64,000 bases of DNA from Hymenobacter sp. BT730 (GTDB lineage Bacteria > Bacteroidota > Bacteroidia > Cytophagales > Hymenobacteraceae): NCBI RefSeq assembly GCF_030542105.1, contig NZ_JAUOFB010000002.1, positions 1 to 64,000 of the forward strand, written 5' to 3'. The position numbers and the translations under genes were made by a program. Below the pieces are notes generated by a model. It was given only the letters and a program-made list of their open reading frames with translations, did no database searches and was not told the origin of the DNA. Within the stretch, counting starts at the first letter, position 1; each line of letters opens with the position of its first letter. Shown here in pieces: positions 18,291 through 26,762 of the stretch.

Positions 18291-18317
18291 AAAAAAAGCC
18301 TGCATGTTGCAGGCTTT
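18291..18317 (-). terminator. Rho-independent terminator of the YciF-like gene
   Basis: Stem of AAAGCCTGCA with its complement and a 3-base loop, followed on the minus strand by a run of seven T. It lies 20-50 bases past the stop codon at 18340. Confidence 0.85.
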
Positions 18318-18339
18318 TCCTGATTTAAGGCGCAAATAC

Positions 18340-18834
18340 CTACATGGCCTTGGCGTTAATATAGTTCTTGGCCAGGTCATTGAGCTTGGTATCAGTCATT
18401 TGCTCTTCCTGCAGCGTCTGGCGCAATAGCACGGCTGCATCGGTGTGGCCAAGACGCTCAGCGTAGTGAGCGGCGGTGCCGTAGCCGGAAATTTCGTAGT
18501 GTTCCACGCGCTGAGCAGCGGCTATCAGCGCGGCGTCTTTCACCTCATCGGTGGCATTTTCGTCAATAGCTACTTGCCCTTCGGCTACCAGACCCTGCAT
18601 GGCTTTGCAGGTATGCCCGCTGAGTGAAACATCCAGCATCTTGCCAATTTTCTCCAGGCGGGTAATCTGATTCTCGGTTTCCTTCAAGTGCTTTTCAAAG
18701 CCCTGGCGTAGACGGGAGTCCTGCGCTTCCGCCGCCATTTTGGGCAGCGCCTTTATTAATTGATTTTCGGCGCTATAGAGGTCCTTTAACTGTTCGTGAA
18801 ACAGGTCGTCGAGGCTTTTGAGTTTACCAAACAT
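18340..18834 (-). CDS. YciF/YciE-type ferritin-like protein (DUF892)
   Basis: 164 residues, all helical, matching the DUF892 family: start LDDLFHEQLKDLYSAENQL, middle GFEKHLKETENQI, then VEHYEISGYGTA and LLRQTLQEEQMTD. The Glu and His residues in these helices are the expected di-iron ligands of the ferritin-like bundle. The family is stress-linked in enterobacteria; its chemistry is not settled. Monocistronic with its own terminator, divergent from the alkyltransferase-like gene at 18953. Confidence 0.9.
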   Translation of the reverse strand: MFGKLKSLDDLFHEQLKDLYSAENQLIKALPKMAAEAQDSRLRQGFEKHLKETENQITRLEKIGKMLDVSLSGHTCKAMQGLVAEGQVAIDENATDEVKDAALIAAAQRVEHYEISGYGTAAHYAERLGHTDAAVLLRQTLQEEQMTDTKLNDLAKNYINAKAM

Positions 18835-18952
18835 AAGTCAATAGTAGTAAGGTGAATAGATAAATCGTTCCGGTCTTCGGAATACATTATATCCTTACGC
18901 CTATCGAAGAGAGGGGTTGTTACGTTATTTTGGTCTTTCTAACCACTGCCGC

Positions 18953-19297
18953 ATGCCAACCCCATCAGATAAACACCGCAATTTCTTTCAGGATGTGCAC
19001 GATGTAGTGCGGCTGGTGCCGCCGGGCCGAATTACTACCTACGGGGCCATTGCGCACTACCTGGGAGCTAAGCACGGGGCCCGCATGGTAGGGTGGGCCA
19101 TGATGGCCGCGCACACGGAAACCGGCGTGCCCGCGCATCGGGTGCTAAACCGGCAGGGGCTTCTCACGGGGCGCCAGCACTATACTACGCCCACGGCCAT
19201 GCAGGAAGCCCTGGAAGCAGAAGGCATCCGGGTAGTAGACGACCAGGTGCAGGACTTCACCCGCCTGTTCTGGGACCCCAGCGTAGAGCTGGCATAG
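18953..19297 (+). CDS. Alkyltransferase-like protein (ATL), MGMT family without the active cysteine
   Basis: 114 residues from the ATG at 18953; an upstream start would add 12 residues not seen in this compact family. The sequence matches the C-terminal DNA-binding domain of O6-methylguanine-DNA methyltransferases: VPPGRITTYGAIAHYLG, then ARMVGWAM, then PAHRV where active enzymes have PCHRV. Loss of that Cys defines ATL proteins, which bind alkylated guanine and hand it to nucleotide excision repair. Here the replacement is Ala, where E. coli Atl has Trp. Convergent with the response regulator at 19323, only 25 bases apart. Confidence 0.88.
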   Translation: MPTPSDKHRNFFQDVHDVVRLVPPGRITTYGAIAHYLGAKHGARMVGWAMMAAHTETGVPAHRVLNRQGLLTGRQHYTTPTAMQEALEAEGIRVVDDQVQDFTRLFWDPSVELA

Positions 19298-19322
19298 TAT
19301 TAAAAAGAGCGTATTGTAAGGG

Positions 19323-19736
19323 CTAAGCTATGCTTAAGCTGGCGGCATGGTCCTGTGCGGCCGCCTCAATGGCGAGGCTCATTTCCTCCGGGCTGGCATT
19401 CTTCAGCAGGTAGCCGTGCGCGCCTTCAGTTACCAACTGCTCTATCAGCTCGGGCTCATCGTGCATGGAGATAATTACCACGCGCACCCGGGGATACTGC
19501 ACCCGCAACAGGCGGGTGGTTTGCAGGCCATCCAGTACAGGCATCTGCAAATCCATCAGTACTACCTGCGGCGGGGTAGGCAGCTGGTCTATCAGCTCCA
19601 GCAACTCCTGGCCGTCGCCCGCTTCGGCTACAATTTCCACGTTCGGAAAGCTGGATAGCAGCGCCCGCAGCCCCTTGCGGAAAAGCACATGGTCATCGGC
19701 AAGGGCAAGGCGGATAAGCGGGACAGGCTGGTTCAT
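19323..19736 (-). CDS. Response regulator receiver, NarL type but lacking the DNA-binding domain
   Basis: 137 residues from the ATG at 19736 (the longer frame begins with TTG). Receiver residues are intact: acidic pair Asp14-Asp15, phosphoacceptor Asp62 (VVLMDLQMPVLDG), Ser90 and Lys112 (GYLLKNASPEE). NarL/FixJ regulators are usually ~210 residues with a LuxR-type helix-turn-helix; this one stops about 25 residues after the Lys with no HTH. It is last in an operon with its kinase 54 bases upstream. It may be a natural single-domain regulator, or a truncation caused by an event near 19323, since the convergent ATL gene occupies the next bases. Confidence 0.87.
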   Translation of the reverse strand: MNQPVPLIRLALADDHVLFRKGLRALLSSFPNVEIVAEAGDGQELLELIDQLPTPPQVVLMDLQMPVLDGLQTTRLLRVQYPRVRVVIISMHDEPELIEQLVTEGAHGYLLKNASPEEMSLAIEAAAQDHAASLSIA

Positions 19737-19790
19737 AGGATAAACAGGCAATAGGTAGTAGGGCAGGCAGGAATATAGCGGGGCAGTAGA

Positions 19791-20573
19791 CTAATTGTCA
19801 GAAAGATACAGCACCGGGAAGGAAATCCAAACCCGCGTTCCGGTGCCTGGCGTCGACTGATGCCGCAAGGTTCCCTGCAGCAGCGTAACGCGGCTGCGCA
19901 TGTTGGTGAGTCCCAGCCCCGTGCGTGTGTCCGGAGACGGTACTACCTCGCTACCGGAAAGATCAAAGCCAATACCATCATCAGTATAAGTGATATTCAG
20001 ATGATTGGTGGCAAATACCAGATGAATATGAATGAGGCTGGCCTGGGCGTGGCGCAGGCCGTTGCCCATCAGCTCCTGTACAATGCGGTACACGGCCAGC
20101 TCCTGCATAGGGCTTAGTCCGATGGGTTTGCCATGCTGCGTCAGCTCCACCCGGGTACCGCCAGGGGGCACAGCCCGGGCCAGGGCTTCCAGCGCAAACG
20201 TAAGCCCGAACTTCACGAGGGCCGCCGGCAGGAGGTTCCGCGAAATCCGGCGCACCTCACTGATAGCCTGATCCAGGAGCCCGGTCATTTCCCGGGTTTC
20301 TCCGGGCTGGCCCATAGCCGTGAGGTGCAGCTTTACAATGGCCAGGGTGGTGCCTACTTCATCATGCAGATCCGAGGCAATGCGGCGGCGTTCTTCTTCC
20401 TGCGCCACCAGGGCAGCTTCCAGGGCCTGGCGCTGGGCGGCATCCTGCACACTGCGCAAGTGCGCCTGCTGCCGAATCAGCCGCCGCTGATAGCGAACCA
20501 CAAAAACCACAATACTGAGGGCCAGGAAGAGAAGAACGGATAGTACAACCGCGAAAACGCGTAAAATCTCCAT
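19791..20573 (-). CDS. Sensor histidine kinase (NarX/DesK-like, HisKA_3)
   Basis: 260 residues. One N-terminal membrane helix (about 5-27), a coiled-coil linker, then the HisKA_3 box EEERRRIASDLHDEVG with phospho-His70. The ATPase domain shows QELMGNGLRHA (N box, Asn171), DDGIGFD (198-204) and TGLGLTNM (218-225). The partner is the receiver at 19323. There is no extracellular sensor domain, so the input probably comes from the membrane protein encoded just upstream at 20630. Confidence 0.92.
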   Translation of the reverse strand: MEILRVFAVVLSVLLFLALSIVVFVVRYQRRLIRQQAHLRSVQDAAQRQALEAALVAQEEERRRIASDLHDEVGTTLAIVKLHLTAMGQPGETREMTGLLDQAISEVRRISRNLLPAALVKFGLTFALEALARAVPPGGTRVELTQHGKPIGLSPMQELAVYRIVQELMGNGLRHAQASLIHIHLVFATNHLNITYTDDGIGFDLSGSEVVPSPDTRTGLGLTNMRSRVTLLQGTLRHQSTPGTGTRVWISFPVLYLSDN

Positions 20574-20629
20574 GAATTTCCTGGGGTGCGGCTTACGACG
20601 CGGTTAATGGAATAGAAACACTACTATAC

Positions 20630-21376
20630 TTACTGCAGAACCAGTTTCTGCTCCCGGCCAAGCTGATAGAAACCTATCGTCAGCAGCACATAGCTTAGCA
20701 GGCAGGCACTAGAGCTAATTAGGCCAAATAAAGCCTGAAAGTTCCGCCCATTAGTGTAATGCGTATCGGCTAACATTTTGTTGGTGAGGCTGCCCATTAC
20801 CAGTGAAGAGGTAAAATATAATATACTAGCCGTAGCAATCCAGAACAGAGGGTCTCGCTCTACCTGACTTATGCGCAGTTGCTGCAGGAGCTGTTCAAAA
20901 TACAGGACGCACAGCACTATCACCGTAATAAACTGGCTGGTTTGGGCGTACTGATCAGCTTTAAAATCAACGAACGGATGCAGGTAAAACGAATCCAGTA
21001 AGGATATAATCAGCAAAACGGGTACCCAGATACGCAGCACCTGCCGGATTTTTGGGCTCTGTAGAGCATAGTAAAACATAGCTATGTACCCTAGCCCCCA
21101 CAAATTAATCTGCACATGCACAAACGGCCAGGTTGAAATGCCATATGGCGGAAACCTGGCCCGAAATTCCGCAGAATTGTCGAGCAGATTGAAAAGGTCC
21201 AGAAAAAAACAGTTGACTTCCAGCGCTACCAATACCCAGAATAGAATCTGAACTGGAAGAGTCCAGTAATCACGCCGACGCCACGCTACCCAAAGCGGAT
21301 ACAGCAGGGCCACCTGGCAAATCCAGTAAATGATAACGCCCGTCTCTCGTAACCATATAGGTAGCGTATAGTCCAT
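20630..21376 (-). CDS. Integral membrane protein, about seven helices, likely sensor partner
   Basis: 248 residues with about seven hydrophobic segments (starting at roughly residues 12, 42, 88, 115, 140, 180 and 215) and no soluble domain. The charged cytoplasmic tail is very short (QLGREQKLVLQ). I do not recognise a named family. It lies 56 bases upstream of the histidine kinase and 10 bases after the small gene at 21387, so the four genes form one leftward operon. A role as membrane receptor for the kinase is inferred from context. AT content is somewhat higher than in neighbouring genes. Confidence 0.8.
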   Translation of the reverse strand: MDYTLPIWLRETGVIIYWICQVALLYPLWVAWRRRDYWTLPVQILFWVLVALEVNCFFLDLFNLLDNSAEFRARFPPYGISTWPFVHVQINLWGLGYIAMFYYALQSPKIRQVLRIWVPVLLIISLLDSFYLHPFVDFKADQYAQTSQFITVIVLCVLYFEQLLQQLRISQVERDPLFWIATASILYFTSSLVMGSLTNKMLADTHYTNGRNFQALFGLISSSACLLSYVLLTIGFYQLGREQKLVLQ

Positions 21377-21386
21377 CAGGTTAGGA

Positions 21387-21710
21387 TTATAAAATAATAG
21401 ATGTGATGTTATTTAGTTGATTTGATATACCAGAAGCTGGGGGAGAAGGGACACCAGCATCCAGCACAAGGGTGATAATGTCATTTTCGTTGTTGGTAAC
21501 ACCTGCCAACACTAATTTGGGCCCGGTGCCATCCTGGCCATAATAAATGCGGATGCCTACGCATCCAGGTTGGTTAAGCAGACTTTGGAGTTTGGTCTTG
21601 CCAAAAAAATAGCCCCTTACTTCATCAGTATGTTCTCCCTGATAACAGCTGGTAAGATCGTGGCCTACGCCTAGTTCGATGAATGTTCCTTCTGATCCGG
21701 TGAATGACAT
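21387..21710 (-). CDS. Small conserved-looking protein heading the signalling operon
   Basis: 107 residues from the ATG at 21710. A longer frame to a TTG at 21773 is rejected because that TTG is part of the promoter -7 element at 21771-21778. The protein is soluble, with no leader, and has a central GIRIYYGQDGTGPKLVLAGV beta stretch that I recall from uncharacterised Bacteroidota proteins. No catalytic motif is visible. Its position at the head of the membrane protein, kinase and receiver operon suggests an accessory or ligand-handling role (inference). Confidence 0.7.
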   Translation of the reverse strand: MSFTGSEGTFIELGVGHDLTSCYQGEHTDEVRGYFFGKTKLQSLLNQPGCVGIRIYYGQDGTGPKLVLAGVTNNENDIITLVLDAGVPSPPASGISNQLNNITSIIL

Positions 21711-21770
21711 AAAAGCTGGTAAACTGAGTAAACTATAAAATGATTGAAACGACGCCTTGGCAGCCGTTTT

Positions 21771-21800
21771 CAAATATAGATTTTAAAGTATGTTATACAA
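21771..21800 (-). promoter_or_regulatory. Bacteroidota-type promoter of the signalling operon
   Basis: On the minus strand: TTG at 21798-21800, a 19-base spacer, then TATATTTG at 21771-21778, an exact match to TAnnTTTG with correct spacing. The start site would be about 7 bases further on, giving a leader of about 50 bases to the ATG at 21710. Confidence 0.8.
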
Positions 21801-21857
21801 TGCCGCGCGCGGCGCAAAATGATAATATATCGGGCCTATTGGGCTTTAAAAAGGAGG

Positions 21858-22136
21858 TTAAAACAACATGCCCGGTATACCAGGAGGCGGGGTGTTGCGT
21901 GGGGCTTCTTCCCAGCTTTCTTCTTCCTCGTCGGCTTCTTCTTCGTCCAGGCTGTCAAACACCTGGTCAATAGCCGCCTCGGCAGCCCGCAGCTTCTGTT
22001 TACATAGGCGAATTAGCTCGGAGGAGCGCTGCACTTTCGCCGTCAGCTCGTCCACATCTACAGTATCGGTTTCCAGAGCGCGCAGAATGGTTTCCAGCTC
22101 TTCAATGGCGTTGCGGTAGGTAAATTCGGTACTCAT
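21858..22136 (-). CDS. xseB: Exodeoxyribonuclease VII small subunit
   Basis: 92 residues. The first ~65 match XseB: FTYRNAIEELETILRALE, then VDELTAKVQRSSELIRLCKQKL, the helical hairpin that binds the large subunit. The C-terminal tail is unusually acidic (a Glu/Asp-rich run) and ends in a Pro-rich stretch. It follows xseA by 42 bases on the same strand, so both subunits are made from one transcript. The enzyme degrades single-stranded DNA from both ends. Confidence 0.94.
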   Translation of the reverse strand: MSTEFTYRNAIEELETILRALETDTVDVDELTAKVQRSSELIRLCKQKLRAAEAAIDQVFDSLDEEEADEEEESWEEAPRNTPPPGIPGMLF

Positions 22137-22178
22137 TTTATAAGCAGTAAATCATCAAAATAAAGCGGGAAAATCAGC

Positions 22179-23546
22179 TCAGCGGCGAGGCAAAAGCGCG
22201 GTGAGCAGGCGCAGGCGCTCAGCAGCCAGCAGCTGTAGGGTGTTAGCAGCTGTAGCCTGCAGGCGGGTTTGCAGCTCCACCTGGTAGCGCAGCCGCACCA
22301 GAGCATCGTGCCTCCGACGATGCTGGCGGCGGAAGCGCTGCGCCAAGGCACGCCCCAGCCGGCGGAGGCGGCGTTGCTGGCGCTGGCTGGCCTGGTGGGC
22401 AGCATGCTGCAGGCGGTGCCGGCGGGTGGTCGCCGCTCTTTGCTGCGCCGTTACCACGGTGCGGGCAGCATGGGTCAGTTGGCGGGCATGCTGTTGCAGG
22501 TCCAGATGCTGGCTTTGGTAGGTGTGCTTGGCTGCCTGCCGCAACTGGTTCCCGAGCTGCAAAAGTTGCCGCTGCTGGTCGTTCAGTTGCTCATTGGCCA
22601 GCTCCCGAATGCGGCTGGCATAGCCATCGAACACGGCATCCAGCCGGCCCAGGCGCTCGGTCAGAAACACCGCTACGGCTGTTGGAGTCTTCAGGGCCAG
22701 GTGGGCAGTCAGGTCTACTACGGCCTCATCCCGCTCATGCCCAATGCCCGTGAGCACCGGCAGGGGGAAAGCGCCTACCGCTGCCGACACCCCATAGTCA
22801 TCAAAGGCCAGCAAATCAGTCTTAGAGCCGCCTCCCCGAATAATCACCACCGCATCAAAGCGCCCGTGCTGACGGCGGATGTGCTCCAGCGCACCCAGCA
22901 AGCTGGCCGGCGACTCGGTGCCCTGCATTACGGCGGCAAACAGCGTCACCTCAAAGGCATAGACCGTTTCATCCAGCTGCCGCATGAAATCCTGAAAGCC
23001 TGCAGCCGTGGGGGAGGAGATGACAGCCAGACGCTGCGGCGCCAGTGCCAGCGGTAGTTTCTGCTGGCGTGTGAGCAGGCCTTTCGCTTCCAGCTTGCGC
23101 ACGGTTTCCAGACGCTGCCGAGCCAGGTCGCCCACGGTATAGGTAGGATCTATGGCCAGCACATCGAGGCTGAGGCCGTACTGCTCGTGAAATTTGATGC
23201 TTACGCGCAGTAGCACGCGCAACCCGGCCCGCAGTGTCTGGCCAGTGAGCAACTCAAACTGTGGGGCCAGCTGCTCGTAGCGCGCCGCCCAGATGGTAGC
23301 GCGGGCCTGGGCTTTCAGCTGGGCGCCGCGTCCGGTCTGGGCCTGGTCCGTGAGGGTGAGGTAGCAGTGGCCGCTGCCAAAGCGCGGCAGGGTAAGCTCA
23401 GCTATTTCGGCCACCACCCAGTAGGCATCCGGGAAAGTGCCGCTGAGCGCCTCGCGCACCCGGCGCAACAGCTCGCTCAGGGCCAGCGGGGCAGGCGGCT
23501 GAGGCGTCAGGCCAGGGTCAGGGCGGCGGTTGTACAGCGGTGGCAT
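22179..23546 (-). CDS. xseA: Exodeoxyribonuclease VII large subunit
   Basis: 455 residues from the ATG at 23546, preferred over the TTG 36 bases upstream; a TAnnTTTG-like TACCTTTC lies just before it. N-terminal OB fold (about residues 20-115, GHCYLTLTD) and catalytic core with RLAVISSPTAAGFQDF, VVIIRGGGSKTDLLAFDDY, ISAAVGAFPLPVLTGIGHERD-like motifs and DLTAHLALKTPTAVA. The long C-terminal coiled-coil arm is rich in Gln, His and Arg, as usual for the rod-like XseA tail that loads XseB. First gene of the xseA-xseB operon and divergent from the peptidase at 23703. Confidence 0.94.
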   Translation of the reverse strand: MPPLYNRRPDPGLTPQPPAPLALSELLRRVREALSGTFPDAYWVVAEIAELTLPRFGSGHCYLTLTDQAQTGRGAQLKAQARATIWAARYEQLAPQFELLTGQTLRAGLRVLLRVSIKFHEQYGLSLDVLAIDPTYTVGDLARQRLETVRKLEAKGLLTRQQKLPLALAPQRLAVISSPTAAGFQDFMRQLDETVYAFEVTLFAAVMQGTESPASLLGALEHIRRQHGRFDAVVIIRGGGSKTDLLAFDDYGVSAAVGAFPLPVLTGIGHERDEAVVDLTAHLALKTPTAVAVFLTERLGRLDAVFDGYASRIRELANEQLNDQQRQLLQLGNQLRQAAKHTYQSQHLDLQQHARQLTHAARTVVTAQQRAATTRRHRLQHAAHQASQRQQRRLRRLGRALAQRFRRQHRRRHDALVRLRYQVELQTRLQATAANTLQLLAAERLRLLTALLPRR

Positions 23547-23702
23547 AGCCGAAAGGTACGGAATTGGGCGCGGCGCACCCAAGCATCCCGGCGGGCAGGG
23601 CGTCTACTTTCTGCAATACTCATGCTGGGCTTATGTGCTTCCCAACGCGCATTCTTATTATATTTCTGCCCATTCCCATTCAGTCATCTTTCCATTTTAT
23701 TT

Positions 23703-25808
23703 ATGAAAAAGCGTACAAACGCTTCTTTGCTGGTAGTGGCGGCAGCCGGGTTGGCCCTGGCCAGCTGTGCTACCACGGCCCAGGCGCCTACGGCCGCCGC
23801 TACGCCCGCCCCTGCGGCAGCCCCGGCCGAGGAGGTTCCCAAAGGCGTAGGCCTGAATATTTCGAATCTGGACCCCTCCGTTGCGCCCTGCGACAACTTC
23901 TTCCAGTACGCTTCAGGTAACTGGCTCAAAAACAATCCTATACCAGCGGCAGAAGTGCGCTGGGGCTCTTTTAACGAGCTAGCGGATAAGAACAGCGCCA
24001 TCATGCGCCAGATTCTGGAAGAAGCCGCCGCTAATACCTCCGCACAGAAAGGCACGAATGCGCAGAAAGTAGGCGACTACTATGCCACCGCCATGGACTC
24101 CATGGCCATTGAGAAGGCGGGCATCACGCCGTTGAAACCCGAGCTGAACCGCATTGCCGCGGTAAAAACGCTCGATAACCTGCAGATGGCCATTGCCCGC
24201 GACCAGCAGCTGCAGACCGGCGCGTTCTTCGGGGCCTATGTAGGCCAAGACGACAAGAAGAGTGATGAGTATGCCGTAAACCTGTACCAGGGCGGCCTCT
24301 CTCTGCCCGACCGGGATTATTACCTGAAAGACGATGCCCGCTCCAAGAGCATCCGCGCGGCCTACCAAACCTACCTGGTTAATACGTTCAAGCTGATTGG
24401 CGACAACCAGGCCACGGCCACCAAAAACGCCGCTACCGTTATCCGCCTCGAAACGCGCCTGGCCAAAGCCAGCAAGAGCCGCGTAGACCTGCGCGACCCT
24501 TACGCCAACTATAATAAGATGACGCTGGCGGAAGCGCAGAAGAAATACCCGAACCTGAACCCCAAGCATATCCTGGAACACCTGGGTCTGTCCTCGGCCA
24601 AGCAGGTAATTGTGGGACAGCCGGCGTTTTTTCAGGAGCTGAACACTATGCTGAAGGCTGAGCCCATGGCTGACCTGAAAACTTACATGCGCTGGCACCT
24701 GGTTACGGCCTTTACCTCTGCCTTGCCAAAGGCCTATGGCGACGAGTCATTTAAATTCACGCAGGTTCTGACGGGCGCTAAAAAGCAGCAGCCCCGCTGG
24801 AAGCGCATGTTGCGCTCCACCGACGGTGCCCTGGGCGAGGCCTTCGGCCAGATGTATGTAGACAAAGCCTTCCCGCCGGAAGCCAAGCAGAAGGCACTGG
24901 AAATGGTGGCCAACATTAAGGAAGCCATGGGGGAGCACATCCGAGGCTTGGAGTGGATGAGCGCCGCCACCAAGCAGGAAGCCCTCAGAAAGCTGAATGC
25001 CTTCAGTGTGAAAATCGGCTACCCCGATCAGTGGAAGGACTACTCGGCCCTAAACATTTCGCGCGACTCCTACCTGAGCAACGTATTGGCGGCTCGTCAG
25101 TGGTCGTACCAGGATAATGTGAAGAAGTTCGGCAAGCCGGTAGACCGCAAGGAGTGGGGTATGACGCCGCCCACGGTTAATGCCTACTACAATCCGTCGC
25201 TGAATGAAATTGTATTCCCGGCCGGCATTATGCAGCCTCCGTTCTTCGACCCCAACGCCGATGATGCGGTAAACTATGGCGGCATGGGTGCCGTTATTGG
25301 CCACGAAATTACCCACGGCTTTGATGACCAGGGCCGTCAGTATGACGCTGAGGGCAACCTGAAAGACTGGTGGACCAAGGAAGACGCCGAGAAATTTACC
25401 CAGCGTGCCGACATCGTGGGCAAGCAGTTTGATGCCTTCCAGCCGATAGACTCGGTGTTCGTGAATGGTAAGCTGACCATGGGCGAAAACCTTGCCGACC
25501 TGGGTGGCCTGAACATTGCCTACACTGCGCTGCAAAAGCAGCTTCAGAAGCAGTACGGCAACGGTCCGCGCCCCAAGTTCGACGGCCTCACGCCGGAGCA
25601 GCGCTTCTTCCTGGCTTATGCCCAGATCTGGCGCACCAACGCCCGGCCCGAGTACCTGCGCCAGCAGGTGATGACCGATCCGCACAGCCCGGCGCAGTTC
25701 CGTACCAACGGCCCGCTGCAAAATATGCCGCAGTTCTACGAAGCCTTTGGCTGCAAGGAAGACGCCAAGATGGTGCGCGCCCAAAATGTGCGCGCCAAAG
25801 TGTGGTAA
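23703..25808 (+). CDS. M13 family (neprilysin/PepO-like) metallopeptidase, lipoprotein
   Basis: 701 residues from the ATG at 23703, which opens a lipoprotein leader (LALASC); the longer frame overlaps xseA and is rejected. An Ala/Pro linker precedes the catalytic domain. Zinc site HEITH at 534-538 and the third ligand Glu595 in ENLADLGGL, followed by the family's Asp; substrate-binding NAYYNPSLNEIVFPAGI is present. The N-terminal signature DNFFQYASGNWLKNNPIP also fits M13. Expected to cut oligopeptides in the periplasm or at the outer membrane. Monocistronic with a strong terminator. Confidence 0.95.
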   Translation: MKKRTNASLLVVAAAGLALASCATTAQAPTAAATPAPAAAPAEEVPKGVGLNISNLDPSVAPCDNFFQYASGNWLKNNPIPAAEVRWGSFNELADKNSAIMRQILEEAAANTSAQKGTNAQKVGDYYATAMDSMAIEKAGITPLKPELNRIAAVKTLDNLQMAIARDQQLQTGAFFGAYVGQDDKKSDEYAVNLYQGGLSLPDRDYYLKDDARSKSIRAAYQTYLVNTFKLIGDNQATATKNAATVIRLETRLAKASKSRVDLRDPYANYNKMTLAEAQKKYPNLNPKHILEHLGLSSAKQVIVGQPAFFQELNTMLKAEPMADLKTYMRWHLVTAFTSALPKAYGDESFKFTQVLTGAKKQQPRWKRMLRSTDGALGEAFGQMYVDKAFPPEAKQKALEMVANIKEAMGEHIRGLEWMSAATKQEALRKLNAFSVKIGYPDQWKDYSALNISRDSYLSNVLAARQWSYQDNVKKFGKPVDRKEWGMTPPTVNAYYNPSLNEIVFPAGIMQPPFFDPNADDAVNYGGMGAVIGHEITHGFDDQGRQYDAEGNLKDWWTKEDAEKFTQRADIVGKQFDAFQPIDSVFVNGKLTMGENLADLGGLNIAYTALQKQLQKQYGNGPRPKFDGLTPEQRFFLAYAQIWRTNARPEYLRQQVMTDPHSPAQFRTNGPLQNMPQFYEAFGCKEDAKMVRAQNVRAKVW

Positions 25809-25836
25809 GCTAAAGAGTCTACTACTAAGTAGCCTG

Positions 25837-25873
25837 AAAAAGGCGGCCTGCATTGTGCAGGCCGCCTTTTTTG
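25837..25873 (+). terminator. Rho-independent terminator of the M13 peptidase gene
   Basis: Stem of AAGGCGGCCTGCA with its complement around a short loop, followed by TTTTTTG. Also suits the convergent gene at 25921. Confidence 0.9.
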
Positions 25874-25920
25874 TTTGGTAACAGGAACAGAAAGATGAGC
25901 AGTTTTAAACATGCTCCACC

Positions 25921-26673
25921 TTACTTTTTCACTGCCACCACTTCCATCTTAATATCCACATCTTGCTTGGGCCATTTGGTGTTATCCACGGGCTCTGCGG
26001 CAATTTTATCAATGACATCAAGGCCTTCCACTACTTCCCCAAATACGGTGTACTGGCCATCCAGAGAGGGCACGCCGCCTACCGTTTGGTAGGTGCGGAG
26101 CTGCTCAGGCATGAGCGGCCGGCCGGCCATGGCCCGCGCCTGGTAAGGGGTTAGTTTTTCGCCCTGGACCAAGTAGAAATCGGTATTGGAGGAAAGCTTG
26201 CCGGGGTTCTTCTCATCATCATAGCGGGCCATGCCCAGTGCCCCCCGCTTATGAAAGTGCCGGGGGCTGATTTCGGGCGGCAGGTGGTAATCGGCAATGC
26301 GAATGGTACGGTGGTCGGAGCGGCCGCCCTGTACGGCAAAGCCTTTCACCACTCGGTTAAAAACCGTTTCATCAAACACGCCTTTGCGGGCCAGCAGCAG
26401 AAAATTGGCTTTGTGTATAGGCGTATCGTCATAAAGTCGGATGCGCATTTTGCCCAGGCGGGTGTGCAGGATTACTTCGGATGCCGGATACGCACGGGCA
26501 TAAGCGGGCAGCAAGCGGGCCACATTGGTATCAGCCAGGCTTACCAGGTCCGGGCCGGGCACAGGTGGGGGAGTAGCAGAGCCGGTAGGGGCTTCTACCG
26601 GGGTGGTTTTCTGGGCTTGTCCGCAGCCAGCCAGCAGGGCCGCCAGCATCAGAGAGAAATACAGCGCTTTCAT
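25921..26673 (-). CDS. Cyclophilin-type peptidyl-prolyl isomerase, lipoprotein
   Basis: 250 residues from the ATG at 26673, which starts a lipoprotein leader (LMLAALLAGC). After a Pro-rich linker the cyclophilin core shows VILHTRLGKMRIRLY, ANFLLLARKGVFDETVFNRVVKGF-type strand and VQGG. The usual FHR is shifted to FNRV and the central GALGMAR and TDFYLVQG motifs are conserved. It catalyses proline isomerisation during folding in the periplasm. The insert after VQGG (SDHRTIRIADYHLPPEI) is longer than in small cyclophilins. The upstream region is short because it ends at the terminator of 26763. Confidence 0.9.
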   Translation of the reverse strand: MKALYFSLMLAALLAGCGQAQKTTPVEAPTGSATPPPVPGPDLVSLADTNVARLLPAYARAYPASEVILHTRLGKMRIRLYDDTPIHKANFLLLARKGVFDETVFNRVVKGFAVQGGRSDHRTIRIADYHLPPEISPRHFHKRGALGMARYDDEKNPGKLSSNTDFYLVQGEKLTPYQARAMAGRPLMPEQLRTYQTVGGVPSLDGQYTVFGEVVEGLDVIDKIAAEPVDNTKWPKQDVDIKMEVVAVKK

Positions 26674-26689
26674 GCCGCAATAAAACAAC

Positions 26690-26743
26690 AAAAAACGGCG
26701 GGTAGCGAGTACAGGCGGTTGCCCATAGCTCGCTACCCGCCGT
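26690..26743 (-). terminator. Terminator with perfect 15-bp stem
   Basis: Arms 26695-26709 and 26729-26743 pair perfectly, followed on the minus strand by TTTTTTG. It closes the gene ending at 26763, and sits within 20 bases of the cyclophilin start, so it separates two leftward units. Confidence 0.85.
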
Positions 26744-26762
26744 GCGGGCTATTGATTGCCGG

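Noticed and set aside
22269..23057. 262-codon plus-strand frame opposite xseA
   Set aside because: No recognisable motif; the minus strand encodes the conserved exonuclease VII large subunit.
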